A stretch of DNA of 64,000 nucleotides from Sympetrum striolatum (lineage: Eukaryota; Arthropoda; Insecta; Odonata; Libellulidae): NCBI GenBank assembly GCA_947579665.1, contig OX388349.1, forward strand, positions 25,886,459 through 25,950,458. Direction: 5' to 3'. A program made the translations under genes and the position numbers. Below are positions 26,780 through 37,889 of this stretch, one piece after another. Numbering within the stretch: the first letter of the stretch is position 1; every line of letters starts with the position of its first letter. Below the pieces are notes generated by a model. It did no database searches and was not told where the DNA came from. It saw only the letters and a program-made list of their open reading frames with translations.

Positions 26780-28149
26780 GTACGTAGTGGGTGTACTCGA
26801 CCATCCCGGCCCGCTGGAACCACGATCCTTCAGACCTCCATACTTTTCGCTGAACCAGGGTTTCAATTTTTCCTACGCCCCCCCTGTACCCTTTATTGCT
26901 CCTAACCCTTATGGCTATGATCAAAGTATTGATTTATGCTTCATTGGTGTTGGTCATAGGGTTGAAATCGATCTCTAGGTTCCTGCTCCGGTAAATTGGT
27001 ATTCATTAATTCCGGTTCCCTTGCTTATTCCTGTGCATGCTTATTGTTGAATTTGTCGCTTTGTGTCTTGCTCCTGGTGCCCCTAGGAAACCAAGTAAAA
27101 AGGGTAGTACGGATTTGGGCCCTGGAATATGGCAGCACGTTGTTCGGATAATTGCCGTCAGTCCCCGAACGCGGCAATTTCAAATCGGTCGCATTGGTAC
27201 TAAACTGTCGGTGTCTTAAAAACCCATCCTTGCGGTGGGAAAGTAATCACGGGTTCAGTATATTTGGCTGCGGTCCCCTCTGGGCCCAGCTGTTGGCGGG
27301 ACCGTCAGGCCCCAACCTGAGACGGGTGCTTTGTGGGGCGTTTCTCCACACTTCCACACCCCGCTCCCCTTGACTGGCAATGTCACGTCTCGGCACCCAG
27401 TGAACTGCGCAGAAGTGACCGAGGAGCATAACTCTCCGCTTCACAGAGCCGAGCTTCTGCTCCTCCCTTCTCATAGGGAGCCGCGCTCGACTAGGACGAA
27501 AGGCCCATTGGGGCCTCCGTCGCGCAGTTTCGACAACCTCGCACTCAGCCGGGTGTCGACTCCGGATCCGGGGCCGCCGAGAATCACTCGGTCGGTCGCA
27601 CAAACTCCCGCTCCTTTGCAGGCCGGCATCACCGGTCTTTAGGCGGACTAAAGGGCATCACCCACCGTCGGAGCAGCACGGCGCCGAGAATCACTTGGGC
27701 CCGGGCAAGTTGCGACCCGCAGGCAATTGAAGCCGGAGGACACGAATTTTTAAATTCACGTCCCTTTTTTGGGGCTGTGACTAAAACTATCCGTTGATGG
27801 GCCTCACTCCCGTGGATAGCCCTTGGTAAATTCCGGTCGTCGAGCGAGGAATCGCGAGCGCACTGTCAAAAGCCCGATTTATCGGTCATACGCGCGCTCA
27901 AGAAACCTTTAACGTCGCACCTGATCCCATTTCCTCCATTTCCGGCCTAAAAAACGGGATACATTAGTTTAAAACATGAAGGTCGGGGAGAGCATTGACC
28001 CCGACCGAATAGGCCAGTCTTGGGCATCTGTTGCCATGCGGCGAGACGCCACCGTGTCTACGAGTACGGAGGTGATGGACGTGGACGCATTGGTGAAGGA
28101 GCTGCTCGCCGCCGCCACCAGAATACCGAAGCCCACCGTCTCCCCCTAA
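26780..28149 (+). mobile_element. GC-rich retroelement 5' fragment
   Basis: GC content rises sharply from about 27.1 kb to the DNA transposon at 28150, in contrast to the AT-rich surroundings. The stretch carries a start codon and a 57-codon frame at its 3' end, an arrangement typical of a long GC-rich 5' UTR leading into ORF1 of a non-LTR retrotransposon. There is no RT in this fragment. The 5' edge is gradual and uncertain. Overlapping frames on both strands at 27152-27642 have no known motif. Class assignment is inference from composition and context. Confidence 0.35.
27976..28149 (+). pseudogene. Truncated ORF1-like reading frame (57 aa)
   Basis: A frame begins MKVGESIDPDRIGQSWASVA and ends at a TAA that touches the left TIR of the inserted DNA transposon. 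The segment around TEVMDVDALVKELLAAATR is acidic and probably helical. The TAA coincides with the presumed 3 bp target duplication, whose right-hand copy is CAA. If CAA was the original, the frame continued QGCPILGP into 29660-29686, where it stops again. No domain is recognised, and ORF1 of a retroelement is the likeliest origin. Confidence 0.3.
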
Positions 28150-29659
28150 GGCCCAGCGCACACGGAGCGACTATTTTGTGACTACAGTTGCAAACCAGTT
28201 GCGTCTGCAACCAGTTTGCAACTGAAACAAAACTTCTGTCCGCACACGGGTGTACTGACGAAGGGCTGGTTGTGGATCAGTGATTCTTAAAAGGTCTGTG
28301 AACTAGAATTCATTTATGTTATTAAAATACTTCAGCTATTCATGTAAATACTATATGCGAGTAATAAAAATCGATAAATAACAATTTTTTTACGTTTTGC
28401 ACGGATGAAAGCCATGGGAAAAAATAAGAAAAAGTGAGCCTTGAATAGTAAAATAACCGATAAACTAAGAAAATTGCTCCAATGAGTACGGTCAATTTTC
28501 TATCCAAAAATCAATTGAAACAGAAACATTTGTACAGAACAATCATAGTAGAAAATCATTTCCACTTACAGAAATGAAATGGACATATCAGAGCCATCTT
28601 CCGACTCGGTACCTTCTAATTTTCGTAGTAATTATCTGCATCACCCAGAATTAAAAGACTTCGTAAATCTCCAACTTATTCTCTGCTTTTCTTTTTGGGA
28701 AGTTCATGTACACTGGAAATGTTGGGTTCGGATGTTAACAGAAGCCTTCGGAATAAGTCATCATTAGCTGCCATTCTGGAATGTTTCTCCCTGAATCGAC
28801 GAACGTCTTTATTCCTCGCCTCCAAAGCCTCTTCCGAAAACTGACCGATTGAAATTATAGCATCTTTTACTATAGATGCTACATGAACCAAAATATTATG
28901 GACGGTTGATGGCATATAATACCAACTATAAAGCCGTACATAAAGTCTTGCGGTGATATTGCAATAATTTTCACATTCCAAATAATTTATTGAGTAGCCA
29001 CTTGAAAGCGCTTTCAGAATCACAGAAAAACGTAGAATCAGCTCCTCCTCAATCCCTGAATGGAAACTATGTTCAATAATAATATGATATACAATGAAAC
29101 TGCTTGAGTGTAATTCAATTGTAATTATATCTGATAAACCAGATTGTTGGCCGTCCTTTTAATTGAAAGGAAATCGACTTGCCCATCATACTTTGTAATC
29201 GTTCGATTTTTCACGTATGTCTTCGTACTTATTAAGCTACCGATTAAACGGTCGGCTAGTGAAAAGCGTGTGCGGAGGCTCTGTGTTCGTGTTTTCAACT
29301 CATCGCCGAAAGAAGATGCCGACCGTAAATTGTTGAAATTTTCAAATAGAATATTTCCTCTGCTTACATGGACGTAGTATAATTCACAACAACCGCGGAT
29401 TCTTGATCATTCATGTTAAGATACACACTAAACGGCCGTAAAAACACCGGCAAAACACCACGTGATCTCCTGCAACTGAACTGCAACCGCGGGCCCACGG
29501 TTGTATGTGACTGGTTTCAGACTGTTTTGAAATCGTCATAAATCAGTCGCTTCGTGTGCGCCTACCCACTCCAATACATTGCCGAGGTCGCAAAACAGTT
29601 GCGCGCGCAACTGGTTTGCAACTGTAGTTGCAGAACAGTCGCACCGTGTGCGCTGGGCC
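28150..29659. mobile_element. 1.5 kb TIR DNA transposon, PIF/Harbinger-like ends
   Basis: The left end GGCCCAGCGCACACGG and the inverted right end GGCCCAGCGCACACGG match, and the homology continues for about 50 bp with a few substitutions. It includes the internal palindrome TGCAACTACAGTTGCA at the right end. The flanks are TAA (28147-28149) and CAA (29660-29662), compatible with the TWA-type 3 bp duplication of PIF/Harbinger elements, with one change. It carries a decayed minus-strand coding region. The TIR sequence alone does not prove the superfamily. Confidence 0.65.
28676..29158 (-). pseudogene. Transposon-encoded protein fragment (about 160 codons open)
   Basis: The minus frame is open from 29158 to a stop at 28676, although its first ATG is at 29023. 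The segments GIEEELILRFSVILKALSSG, WYYMPSTVHNILVH and SEEALEARNKDVRRFREKHS, followed by LLLTSEPNISS, resemble a conserved protein I recall in many insect and cnidarian repeats (typically GQLSEEAQEARNKD...FSR...LLISSDP). I cannot name that protein with certainty. No DDE triad is visible in the fragment. The upstream portion is interrupted by stops. It lies fully inside the 1.5 kb TIR element and is probably what remains of that element's gene. Confidence 0.45.
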
Positions 29660-29785
29660 CAAGGTTGTCCTATCCTTGGCCCATAGAGGCGTCTGTAGCA
29701 CAGTAATGCTTGGAAAATTCGCCAGGTGGTGCTGGTTGCGCTCTCTCGACGTCGCTCCTCCCATCCTACAGCCCGTTTACGTTAA
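29660..29785 (+). mobile_element. Right-hand remainder of the interrupted GC-rich fragment
   Basis: About 120 bp of GC-rich sequence follows the right TIR before AT-rich DNA resumes. It begins CAAGGTTGTCC and can form a small CCAAGG/CCTTGG stem. It is best read as the continuation of the 27-28 kb retroelement fragment beyond the insertion. Confidence 0.3.
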
Positions 29786-32280
29786 TATGTTTTCATTGAA
29801 AATAAATTAATATGAATCTTAATATTCTCGTAATAAGTATTCTGTAAAAAAATTTAATGTTCTGGCCATTATCGCATTCAATAAGCACTGTACTGAAATA
29901 AATCGCACAGAAAGTTAATAGTTACATCAAGTTCGCCTTCATTTGGTAGGTAACTGGAAAAAAGGTAAACGAAGAATACACCAGAAAATATGCTGCAATT
30001 ACAAAATTTTATTGATATAAATTCTTTTAATACATAGATACATTTCTGTACAACTACAAATGACAATGAAAAAAGTTTTCTATAGTTAAATAGGAATTAA
30101 ATCTGAACAAAGCAAAGAGAAGTAAAATGATTAGTAAAATTAAAAGTAAGATCTATTGAATCTCTTCCCTATTCACTGATACAACAAGAAAAATTTAAAT
30201 TCACCAGGGATAACGAGTATTTCCGAGACACTTCTTTTTACCATAAGATTTTAGTTCAGCTAGAGGAATTAAGTTTATCAATTTCATTTCTCACTGTATT
30301 CAATAATCCATCTCAACCATATGTTATCACATGCCAATAATATGCATCGAGTTAGAGAAAACACCAACCAGCACTGGATAGACACACATTAAAAAATGAA
30401 ACAACAAATATTCCCAATTCAAATCCCAAACCAAAAAACTAATTTTAAGCTGTCATGAAATCCTATGAATCGGTTGAAGGGAATAGGAAATGCATACATG
30501 AGATTTGCTACGAATATCGCAAATAAAAAATGTGCGAAGGCAAAATTACAAAGAATAAACAATTGCACCAAATGTAAGTAGTTCAATCAATCTAAACAAA
30601 CATCTTCAAGTTAAATCGAAATAGAAATCTAAAGAAAAGAAAACCACTCAAACAACATCCAAATAAAGTAAAAATATCTCACCTAATATGTAAACAATCC
30701 CATAGATTTGAAGTCAATTTTTATAAATTGATCTGAGGGATGCTAACGTTAAGGATAATCATAGTGTTTAACTTCAACTACTAACCAATGCCTGCTGTAC
30801 CAGCCAACTCTTATGTAATTATACATTTTAATAGACATGAAAACATATGAGGGTTTTAAGTAAGTTTTCAATAATGAAGAGTAATGAAAAAAAAAATTAG
30901 TTTTTTAGGTGGGAAAATTTATGTCTATAACCAACAAAGGCTGAAAAAATATTTTAGCCTTAACAAATGGTCGAAATTACATCGTAGGAGTTATATCCTC
31001 AAATGTCGTGGGGATAATTATAGGGAAGTATATCACATTTAAAACAAAATAATTATAAAAAGTAACTTATATTCAACCACCACAAATTTCATGTTCTTAC
31101 AATCTGATTCCAACTGAATAAAAATATCCTTACTTGTATAAAAGGTGAGAATAAAAATTACTACAAATGCTAGGATAGGAAATTTCAGGGAACATGATGA
31201 ATGAAACTATAGAGCAAGTACTGCCTTAAGAAATAGACTGAAATCGACTATTATCAAAAGATCGTTCATTTAATTGCATCGCAATACTTACAGTATTAAC
31301 ATAATGTCGAACAGATAGAGGCTATCGAGGAAAACTCCATATGTTTTTTGATTTGTCGCCGTAGATAGGTCTTTCTCTCGTGGAAGTGTGGAGCACTTTA
31401 TCGTAGGATAATCCTCCTAACAACCCATCTTTTTCCCTTTCTTAAAAGCTTCTTTATTCTGGCAATCTGTCTGCAATTAATCCATGATATATCTTGCACA
31501 TCTCTTGTCTTGCTCTAAAGAAATCAACAGAATCCGAAACATTAAAAATTTGCTTCTCTACAAAACAATCCATGCTAAGTAAAATGCAAGTAATCAAACG
31601 TGAGTGACAAATGAAACTTTTGATGACAGTTGTGGTAAGTTTTAAAAGGCATTCAGATATAGGAAATGAAGTTATGTTAAGTAAATAAACACAAACATCA
31701 ACAAATGTTAGGATTATTAATCAGAAATGCATGTTTTTAGTAACGAACTTTATTGTTTGCTTATTAAATAATTAACAATTACTAAAGACCGTAGAAAGCT
31801 TCACTTACCCTTCCTGCCCGAGGTTAACAACAGCAAATAATCTCCAGGCTTTAAACATCTTCGCTGAATGGATAAGTCTGCGTACAAGATTTTATCCAAC
31901 CGAGACTTCACATTAGATAATACATATAATAAAGGTCTCAGGAAGAAATAACAAAATCTTTGGTAAATATGTTTGGACGCTGACATGGATTCTCCTGCAA
32001 AATACAAATAACAAATCATATCAAAGTGGAATCCTGTTTGGAACGTACAATACGGTTAAGCAAATCTTACAACATTTACTTACTATTCTACTTATTCAGA
32101 CAGCGAAAAGGTGGCATTAACTCACTGCTTCTGTTCTGATACAGCATTCAACTCAATATAATTCATTGTATATTTTTGAAATAGTTCTCGTCAACTTCAA
32201 AACATTGCCGAGATTCTCTAGCCGTTACTAAATAGAACTACTGCCAACATAATATAGTTACAGAAACTCAACTCACTCAC
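29786..32280. other. AT-rich noncoding DNA
   Basis: No gene, TIR or RNA is recognised. Short frames at 29878-30066 and 31801-32019 (minus) have no known motif. Confidence 0.5.
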
Positions 32281-32442
32281 TAGTGCTGCCCTTGCGGAAT
32301 TCCATGGACTGTTACGAGATTTGACAGATGACTGTGTTGCACAGAGTTGGCTGGGCCTAAGTCCAACGATTCGCAGCCCGCCTCGGGAGGGTAATTTTCG
32401 TCACGAGACGTGGCATGAGGACGAGGTAACGGAGCGCGCCAC
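32281..32442 (+). mobile_element. Probable 5' piece of the R2-type element
   Basis: A GC-rich segment of about 160 bp begins abruptly after AT-rich DNA and stops exactly at the left TA of composite copy 1. The right TA of that copy, at 36819, is followed at once by the GC-rich R2-type element. The simplest reading is that copy 1 inserted into the 5' region of the R2-type element and split it. Without another copy for comparison this is inference from composition and position. Confidence 0.4.
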
Positions 32443-32444
32443 TA

Positions 32445-33038
32445 GTGGAGGCAGAATAGGTTCAACTTATCCTTTTTGGTTTATCAAGCTGAAAATTGGT
32501 GGAGATGTTCTTTGAACAGCCAAAAGCAAAATCCCAAAAATTCCAAAAAATCCCAATTGGGCAACATGCCTAAATATTTAAACAAAAGTCGCCATCTTGA
32601 ATTTTCGACCTTGCATCATATTGAACGGTATATCTCCGTATCTAATGGTGATAATGACACACGGTTTGATTTAAACTACTTACTAAAGTGTAAACTAGAC
32701 CCATGGTATTTTATATTGAAAGAAAAATGAGTAAATATAAAGCTACACACGAAAAACAACTCGTCTTAGGGTAGCTATAACGGAAAAATCAGCGTTTAAT
32801 GTCGATTTTCGACCTTTTATTATCATTAAATCAAAAAATATATTGATATAAAAGTTGTAGAACACATTAAAAGGCTTCAGAATGTTTTATTATAATCTCC
32901 GTAGTCCAAAAATTGTAGCTTCTACGAAGCGCCAAACACGTTCGCACACTCAGTAGATGACCTCTAACGCGGAGCGCCTATGTGCGAGTATCCATCAAAA
33001 CACCGATTATAATGCCGGAAAGTATATTCTTATTCCTA
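32445..33038 (+). repeat. Inverted arm, copy 1 left (594 bp)
   Basis: This arm pairs with 36215-36818. I count only about seven internal substitutions between the two arms, while both share diagnostic bases that differ from copy 2, for example GGAGATG where copy 2 has GGACATG and GAACAGCC where copy 2 has AAGCAGCC. It carries CCAAAAA/AATCCC short repeats and a CATCTTGAATTTTCG segment. An 84-codon frame is open through it, but I do not consider it coding. Confidence 0.9.
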
Positions 33039-33352
33039 TATTCCTTATATCCTTATGCTATATTATATGCTATTGAATTGCTATGACTATAATATAACTA
33101 TTCAAAGAATTAACCAAATATTTTCCCAAAAGGAATACTAACGAAAATGATTTATAAAAATAAGGCAATAATATAAAAGGATAAAAAATTACAAGCTAAC
33201 GACTATAAAGTGGAAATATAACCGGAAGAATTAATACTATCGAAGGAAAATAATATAAAACCTTTCTAAACACTAACAACAATAAACCAACATAAGAATA
33301 GAAATAAAAAACACTATGTCGAAAATTCTACTTGAGTTTTAATACACGATCG

Positions 33353-33379
33353 GTTTCAGAAAATTCTGTCCATCATCAG
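33353..33379 (-). ncRNA. Hammerhead-like core at Penelope 3' end
   Basis: On the minus strand CTGATGA (33373-33379) is followed after 15 nt by GAAAC (33353-33357), the two conserved strands of a hammerhead ribozyme core. Minimal hammerheads are known from Penelope-like elements. Here AGAA/TTCT can pair between the strands, but I find only a poor stem I and a 2 bp stem III. Activity is therefore doubtful. The coding region's stop codon lies within CTGATGA. The same motif is conserved in copy 2. Confidence 0.3.
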
Positions 33380-35728
33380 GTAAAGAGACCACAACTCCAG
33401 TGAATATATACAAAACAATGGCCAATGAGCAAGCAAGGTCTGAGAGGGGAGGAAGGGTTAAGGATATTAGGTGAGGGAAGCAGCGGGAGGAGGCAAACAG
33501 TTGATAAAAGTAGGGAGTGGTTAGGAAAGAGGTGAATGTTAGTTAGCGTATAATTATGATGTAAAATTTCTAATTCCTCCAGGTAGTTTAGCTTATTTCC
33601 TTGAGAATGGCTATGGAGGAGGGTGTTGGTAAAGTCTGAATGGTGTTCATTGTCGAGTAAATATTTAGCGAAATGTGAGGCACTGGAACCATTGAGGAAA
33701 GACTGTTTATGTTCTTTTGTTCGAATGTGTAAATTTCTACTGGTTTGGCCTATGTATATTGCATTACAGTCTTTACAATTTAATTTATATATACCAGATT
33801 TGCGTGTTTTATCGAATTTATCTTTAATGTTTAAAATAGTTTTTCCTATGTTCTGCGTTATATAGAAAGCGGGTCTGATGTTAGAGCATTTAAGAAATTG
33901 GCAAGATGATAACTGATGTGGCCGAGGAAAGGTAGTTTCCCCCAATGTTGTACTTCCGTGAAAATGGAGCAATCGGGATATATCCTGAAAATGTTTTGTT
34001 TTCTTTGTCCATGTGAAAGTATGGTATCTATAAGTTTTTCGGAATAACCATTGGAGAGAGCCATGCATTTTATGGTTTTTAGTTCCCGAGAAACGTTTGA
34101 TGGAGAGAGAAGGATATTTAAGAGGCGATGAATAAAACTATGAAAAGCAGCGTGTTTATGTGTGACTGGATGATTAGAGGTTGCATGAATTGTGTGGTTC
34201 GTATAAGTCGGTTTTCGATAGATAGAAAATTCAATTGAATCTGCATTCTTTGAGAGAGTTAAGTCTAGGAAGTTCAAATTGTTGTTATTCTCTATTTCTA
34301 AAGAAAATCTGATTTTACTGTGTTGTTGGTTTAGATGTGACAGCTATTCAACTGTCTGTGGGATCCATTCCAAATACAAAGGACATCGTCAACATATCTC
34401 AATAATCTCAACCACAAGAAAACGGGTTTTCGTCATTCTGGGAATTTGTAAATAAATTATTCTCAAAATTATCTAAAAATATTTCGGCTAAAATTGGCGA
34501 GAGGGGAGATCCCATCGCTAGACCATCGAGTTGATTAAAAAAAGATTTTTCAAACAAAACTAATTCTGCGAAATACATAAATCTGTCAACAGTAAAATAT
34601 CGTGAACAACATTTCTGTCCAAGTTTTTTTCGTACAATAATTTTTCCAACAGCAACAACACCTCTTTCCTAGCGATTTTTGTAAATATGTTATTAACACC
34701 AAAAAAACAATTTTTTAGTTTGTATATAATATCGAATTTTTTAGTCTATTAGCAAGGTCGATGGAGTTTCGGATACCATATCTAGGTGAAAACAGGGTTA
34801 AGTTTTAAATAAGTTCATTCACTTTAGAGGCCAGTTTGTGGGTTGGGGAGGAAACACATGAAATAACTGGGCGGATGGGGATATCAAGTTTACGTAACTT
34901 TAAGAGAGCGTATAATCGTGGAGGAAGAGGATTTGGATTAATTATTTTATAATAATCCTTGGGTTTTAGCACAGTTGTACACTTTTTCACTATTTCTTTC
35001 ACTTTTTTTATTTAGTTTGTTGGTAGGGTCGTTGATTTTCAATATATGGTTGTCTTCTATGAAGGTTTGTTCTTTTTGAGTGTAATTACTTTTGTCTATT
35101 ATGACAATGCACTTTCCTTTGTCGGCTTTGGAAATAACGAGATTTTCACGTTCCACAGTATTCATGATGCTAAGTAAGGTTTTCTGGGAAGTAAGTTTAC
35201 GGGGAAGTAAGAAGGCAACACTAGATTTTTCAGATGATATGTGATAAGTGATGGTATGGGTGAAGTTATGTTTTAAGGAACGATCATTCCCTTGATGGTT
35301 GAAAATATATTCACAATCAGCTATCAGATTCTTAAAATCGTTACCGTTATAATGGCTAGAATTAAAATACAGGCCTTTTGATAGGAAGTTGACTTCGTTA
35401 TCAGAAAAGTTAACGTAGGATAGGTTTTTCACTCACTGGTAAAATACATGCTCTGTGGGAGGGAGTTTTGAGGAAAATCGGCGGCAGGTGGAATCACCCT
35501 GCGTAATTACTTCTGGGATAATCTGGTGCGTTTATCGCGGAGGGTATTTAACTTCTTAAAACAGATCTCACTGGCAAATGTTCTCACCTTATCGTCAAAG
35601 CAAGCCCATTCAATGGGATAAAGGGATTCCAAAGGAATTCTACGCAGGATGATTCCATTTTTGGAATCTAGAACTCGTTCAGACCGGAAAATGACTGCTG
35701 CGCAGCTTTTAGTTTCATTATTAGGCAT
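33376..35728 (-). pseudogene. Penelope-like element reverse transcriptase/GIY-YIG, copy 1
   Basis: The gene codes for the single polyprotein of a Penelope-like element: a telomerase-related reverse transcriptase followed by a GIY-YIG endonuclease. It is broken into frames: 35507-35728 (N-terminal), 34947-35432, 34805-35002 (LPPRLYALLKLRKLDIPIRP, the finger/palm region), then 33858-34277 and 33376-34068. The catalytic YVDD is at 34385-34396. FLDLTLSKNADSIEFSIYRKP follows. The GIY...YIG pair is intact (KSGIYKLNCKDCNAIYIGQT near 33748-33810) with RTKEH downstream. Total span is about 2.35 kb, or some 780 codons, close to the usual full length. Multiple stops and frameshifts make it non-functional. 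An in-frame TGA after FYQ is shared with copy 2. Confidence 0.85.
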
Positions 35729-35739
35729 TTATTCGTTTT

Positions 35740-36214
35740 TTTTAAGTTCCTAGAGTGAGTTTGTGCGTAGTTCTTAGCGTTCCTTTAAGTTTTGAATGCC
35801 TAGTGTAGGCTTGGGTTTGTGACTTGTAAGTGCTGTGTTACTGTATGTTTCTTTGTGGTGTGGGTTCCATTCACGTATAAGTAGGGCTACTGAAGTGGAG
35901 GTTGTGTGTTCTATTTGCAAAAGCGTGGTTTTGGACAAAGAAGAAACGGCTGTGGTAACGATCCGGTCTTTGATTTTGGTATGGTTCGGATCCGAACGAT
36001 TTAGATAAAATGAATGAGGAAGAAGAAGACGACATTACTCCGCATTTCGATATCTTACCTCATTCTCGCCAAATTGAAAACTGGTCCGAGGATGCAAACA
36101 TTAAGAAAAACATTCGTCCAAATTAATGGGGTATCTTTCCTTTTATTAAATTTTATCTTACAAAGTTATAATTATTAAACGCTTAAATATTTTATTAGTA
36201 AAATTATTTACTTG
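35740..36214. other. Spacer between Penelope 5' end and right arm, copy 1
   Basis: About 475 bp is shared with 54451-54930 of copy 2. A short plus-strand frame at about 36010-36126 reads MNEEEEDDITPHFDILPHSR and is also open in copy 2, on the strand opposite the Penelope gene. Nearly all differences between copies change the amino acid, so there is no sign of selection for protein. It may be the 3' end of a lost gene of the arm-bearing transposon. Confidence 0.35.
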
Positions 36215-36818
36215 TAGGAATAAGAATATACTTTCCGGCATTATAATCGGTGTTTTGATGGATACTCGCACATAGGCGCTCCGCGTTAGAGGTCATCTAC
36301 TGAGTTTGCGAACGTGTTTGGCGCTTCGTAGAAGCTACAATTTTTGGACTACGGAGATTATAATAAAACATTCTGAAGCCTTTTGATGTGTTCTACAACT
36401 TTTATATCAATATATTTTTTGATTTAATGATAATAAAAGGTCGAAAATCGACATTAAACGCTGATTTTTCCGTTATAGCTACCCTAAGACGAGTTGTTTT
36501 TCGTGTGTAGCTTTATATTTACTTATTTTTCTTTCAATATAAAATACCATGGGTCTAGTTTACACTTTAGTAAGTAGTTTAAATCAAACCGTGTGTCATT
36601 ATCACCATTAGATACGGAGATATACCGTTCAATATGATGCAAGGTCGAAAATCCAAGATGGCGACTTTTGTTTAAATATTTAGGCATGTTGCCCATTTGG
36701 GATTTTTTGGGATTTTTGGGATTTTGCTTTTGGCTGTTCAAAGAACATCTCCACCAATTTTCAGCTTGATAAACCAAAAAGGATAAGTTGAGCCTTTTCT
36801 TGCCTAAAATGCCTCCAC
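36215..36818 (-). repeat. Inverted arm, copy 1 right (604 bp)
   Basis: Reverse complement of 32445-33038. It is 10 bp longer only because of the terminal GCATTTTAGGCAAGAAAAGG segment. The inner boundary with the spacer is at TAGGAATAAG (36215). Confidence 0.9.
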
Positions 36819-37889
36819 TACACCAAGGGCGGAAGAATCCACGCTCCTGGGGACGGCCGGCACGCGGACGCCGCTCCATTGGCTCCACAAGAAGCAGAGG
36901 ATGCAGAAGAAACCCTCGCAGCCCCGCGACGCCGCCCAAAACCACCGCGGAAATCAAACAAAAAACCGGCGCTAAACACAAACAGGGCGGAGAGTTCCAG
37001 AACCGGCCGCGGAGATGGCGCCACGACAGGCCATGAAGGAAGGACGCCCTGCACCCGTACCAGAGATCAAAGAGAGACCGCAGCCACCCTGGAGGACGGT
37101 GGAGTCCATACAGAACTGGATGCCGAGGGAGAGAAGAGGACGGAACCAGGCGCCGCTCCCGCAGCGCCTCCCGAGATCCGAGCGGAGACGTCCACCACGA
37201 AGAGACCGAGAGGAAACGCAAGGATGGCGGCATGAAGAGCGGCCGCCCCGAAATAGACCTTGGCCACCTCACCCAGGCCCCCAGAGACAACGCCCGCCAC
37301 CAGGAATTAGATGGACGGACCAAGGATGAGGATGGCCCCTGCTCCCGCCACCACCGCCACCGCCGCCGCCATACATGCAACACCAATGCCGCGGAAGGCA
37401 GCACCACGGCGCGGGAAGGCCACCATGGAACCACGGGCCGCAGAGGATGGACCTTTGGCACTGGCAGCCCCCGCCACCGCAACCACCGCCTTTTCCAGCG
37501 GACAGGAATAATCAACGGCCGCCGCATTTCATCGGCAAAAGGCGTGCGCCTCAACGGCCGCACCCGCCTCCGTCTCTGCATGACGCCCGCCCATGGGAGC
37601 GATCATACCAGCCGCCACCAAGACGAACAGCGCCTCAGGAGCAGAGACGTGAGCCTCAACGACAACGCCCGCTACCCGAACAAGCAGCACCTTGCCGAGA
37701 CGCGAACTTAACGAGCGGATTTCTAAATGATTTGGGAGATCGGGAAATGGCAGTTGATCCCTATCACGAGCAATCTGTGATGATGAGAAGGAGACCCGGA
37801 GCAGATCGGACAAAGGACACCAGAAGGCCGCTCTCACTCCCCGCGGAAATCCTGCCAAGACCACCCCCCGCCCTCTCACAGAGGAGCAG

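Larger units (their letters stand above)
32445..36818 (-). mobile_element. Composite TIR/Penelope element, copy 1
   Basis: The unit is 4374 bp and ends in inverted GTGGAGGCA termini flanked by TA on both sides (32443-32444 and 36819-36820). It comprises a left arm (32445-33038), a Penelope 3' tail, a broken Penelope-like coding region on the minus strand, a spacer of about 480 bp and a right arm (36215-36818). The termini differ slightly in a consistent way. The end nearest the Penelope 3' side reads GTGGAGGCAGAATAGG and the other reads GTGGAGGCATTTTAGG. Copy 2 keeps the same polarity. No transposase is present. It appears to be inserted in the R2-type element. Confidence 0.8.

Noticed and set aside
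32340..32420. Possible HDV-like ribozyme at the R2-type 5' end (GGCTGG with CAGCC, and a CCTC/GAGG stem)
   Set aside because: R2 elements can carry such ribozymes, but I could not form the double-pseudoknot or find the catalytic C in the right strand.
32476..32730. 84-codon frame (VYQAENWW...) open in all four arms
   Set aside because: Nearly all differences between copies 1 and 2 change the amino acid, so there is no sign of selection. Openness in four arms follows from their recent homogenisation.
36523..37581. 352-codon minus-strand frame, the longest in the window
   Set aside because: It fuses the open arm of composite copy 1 with antisense of the GC-rich R2-type 5' region across an insertion junction. 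Composition explains the openness.
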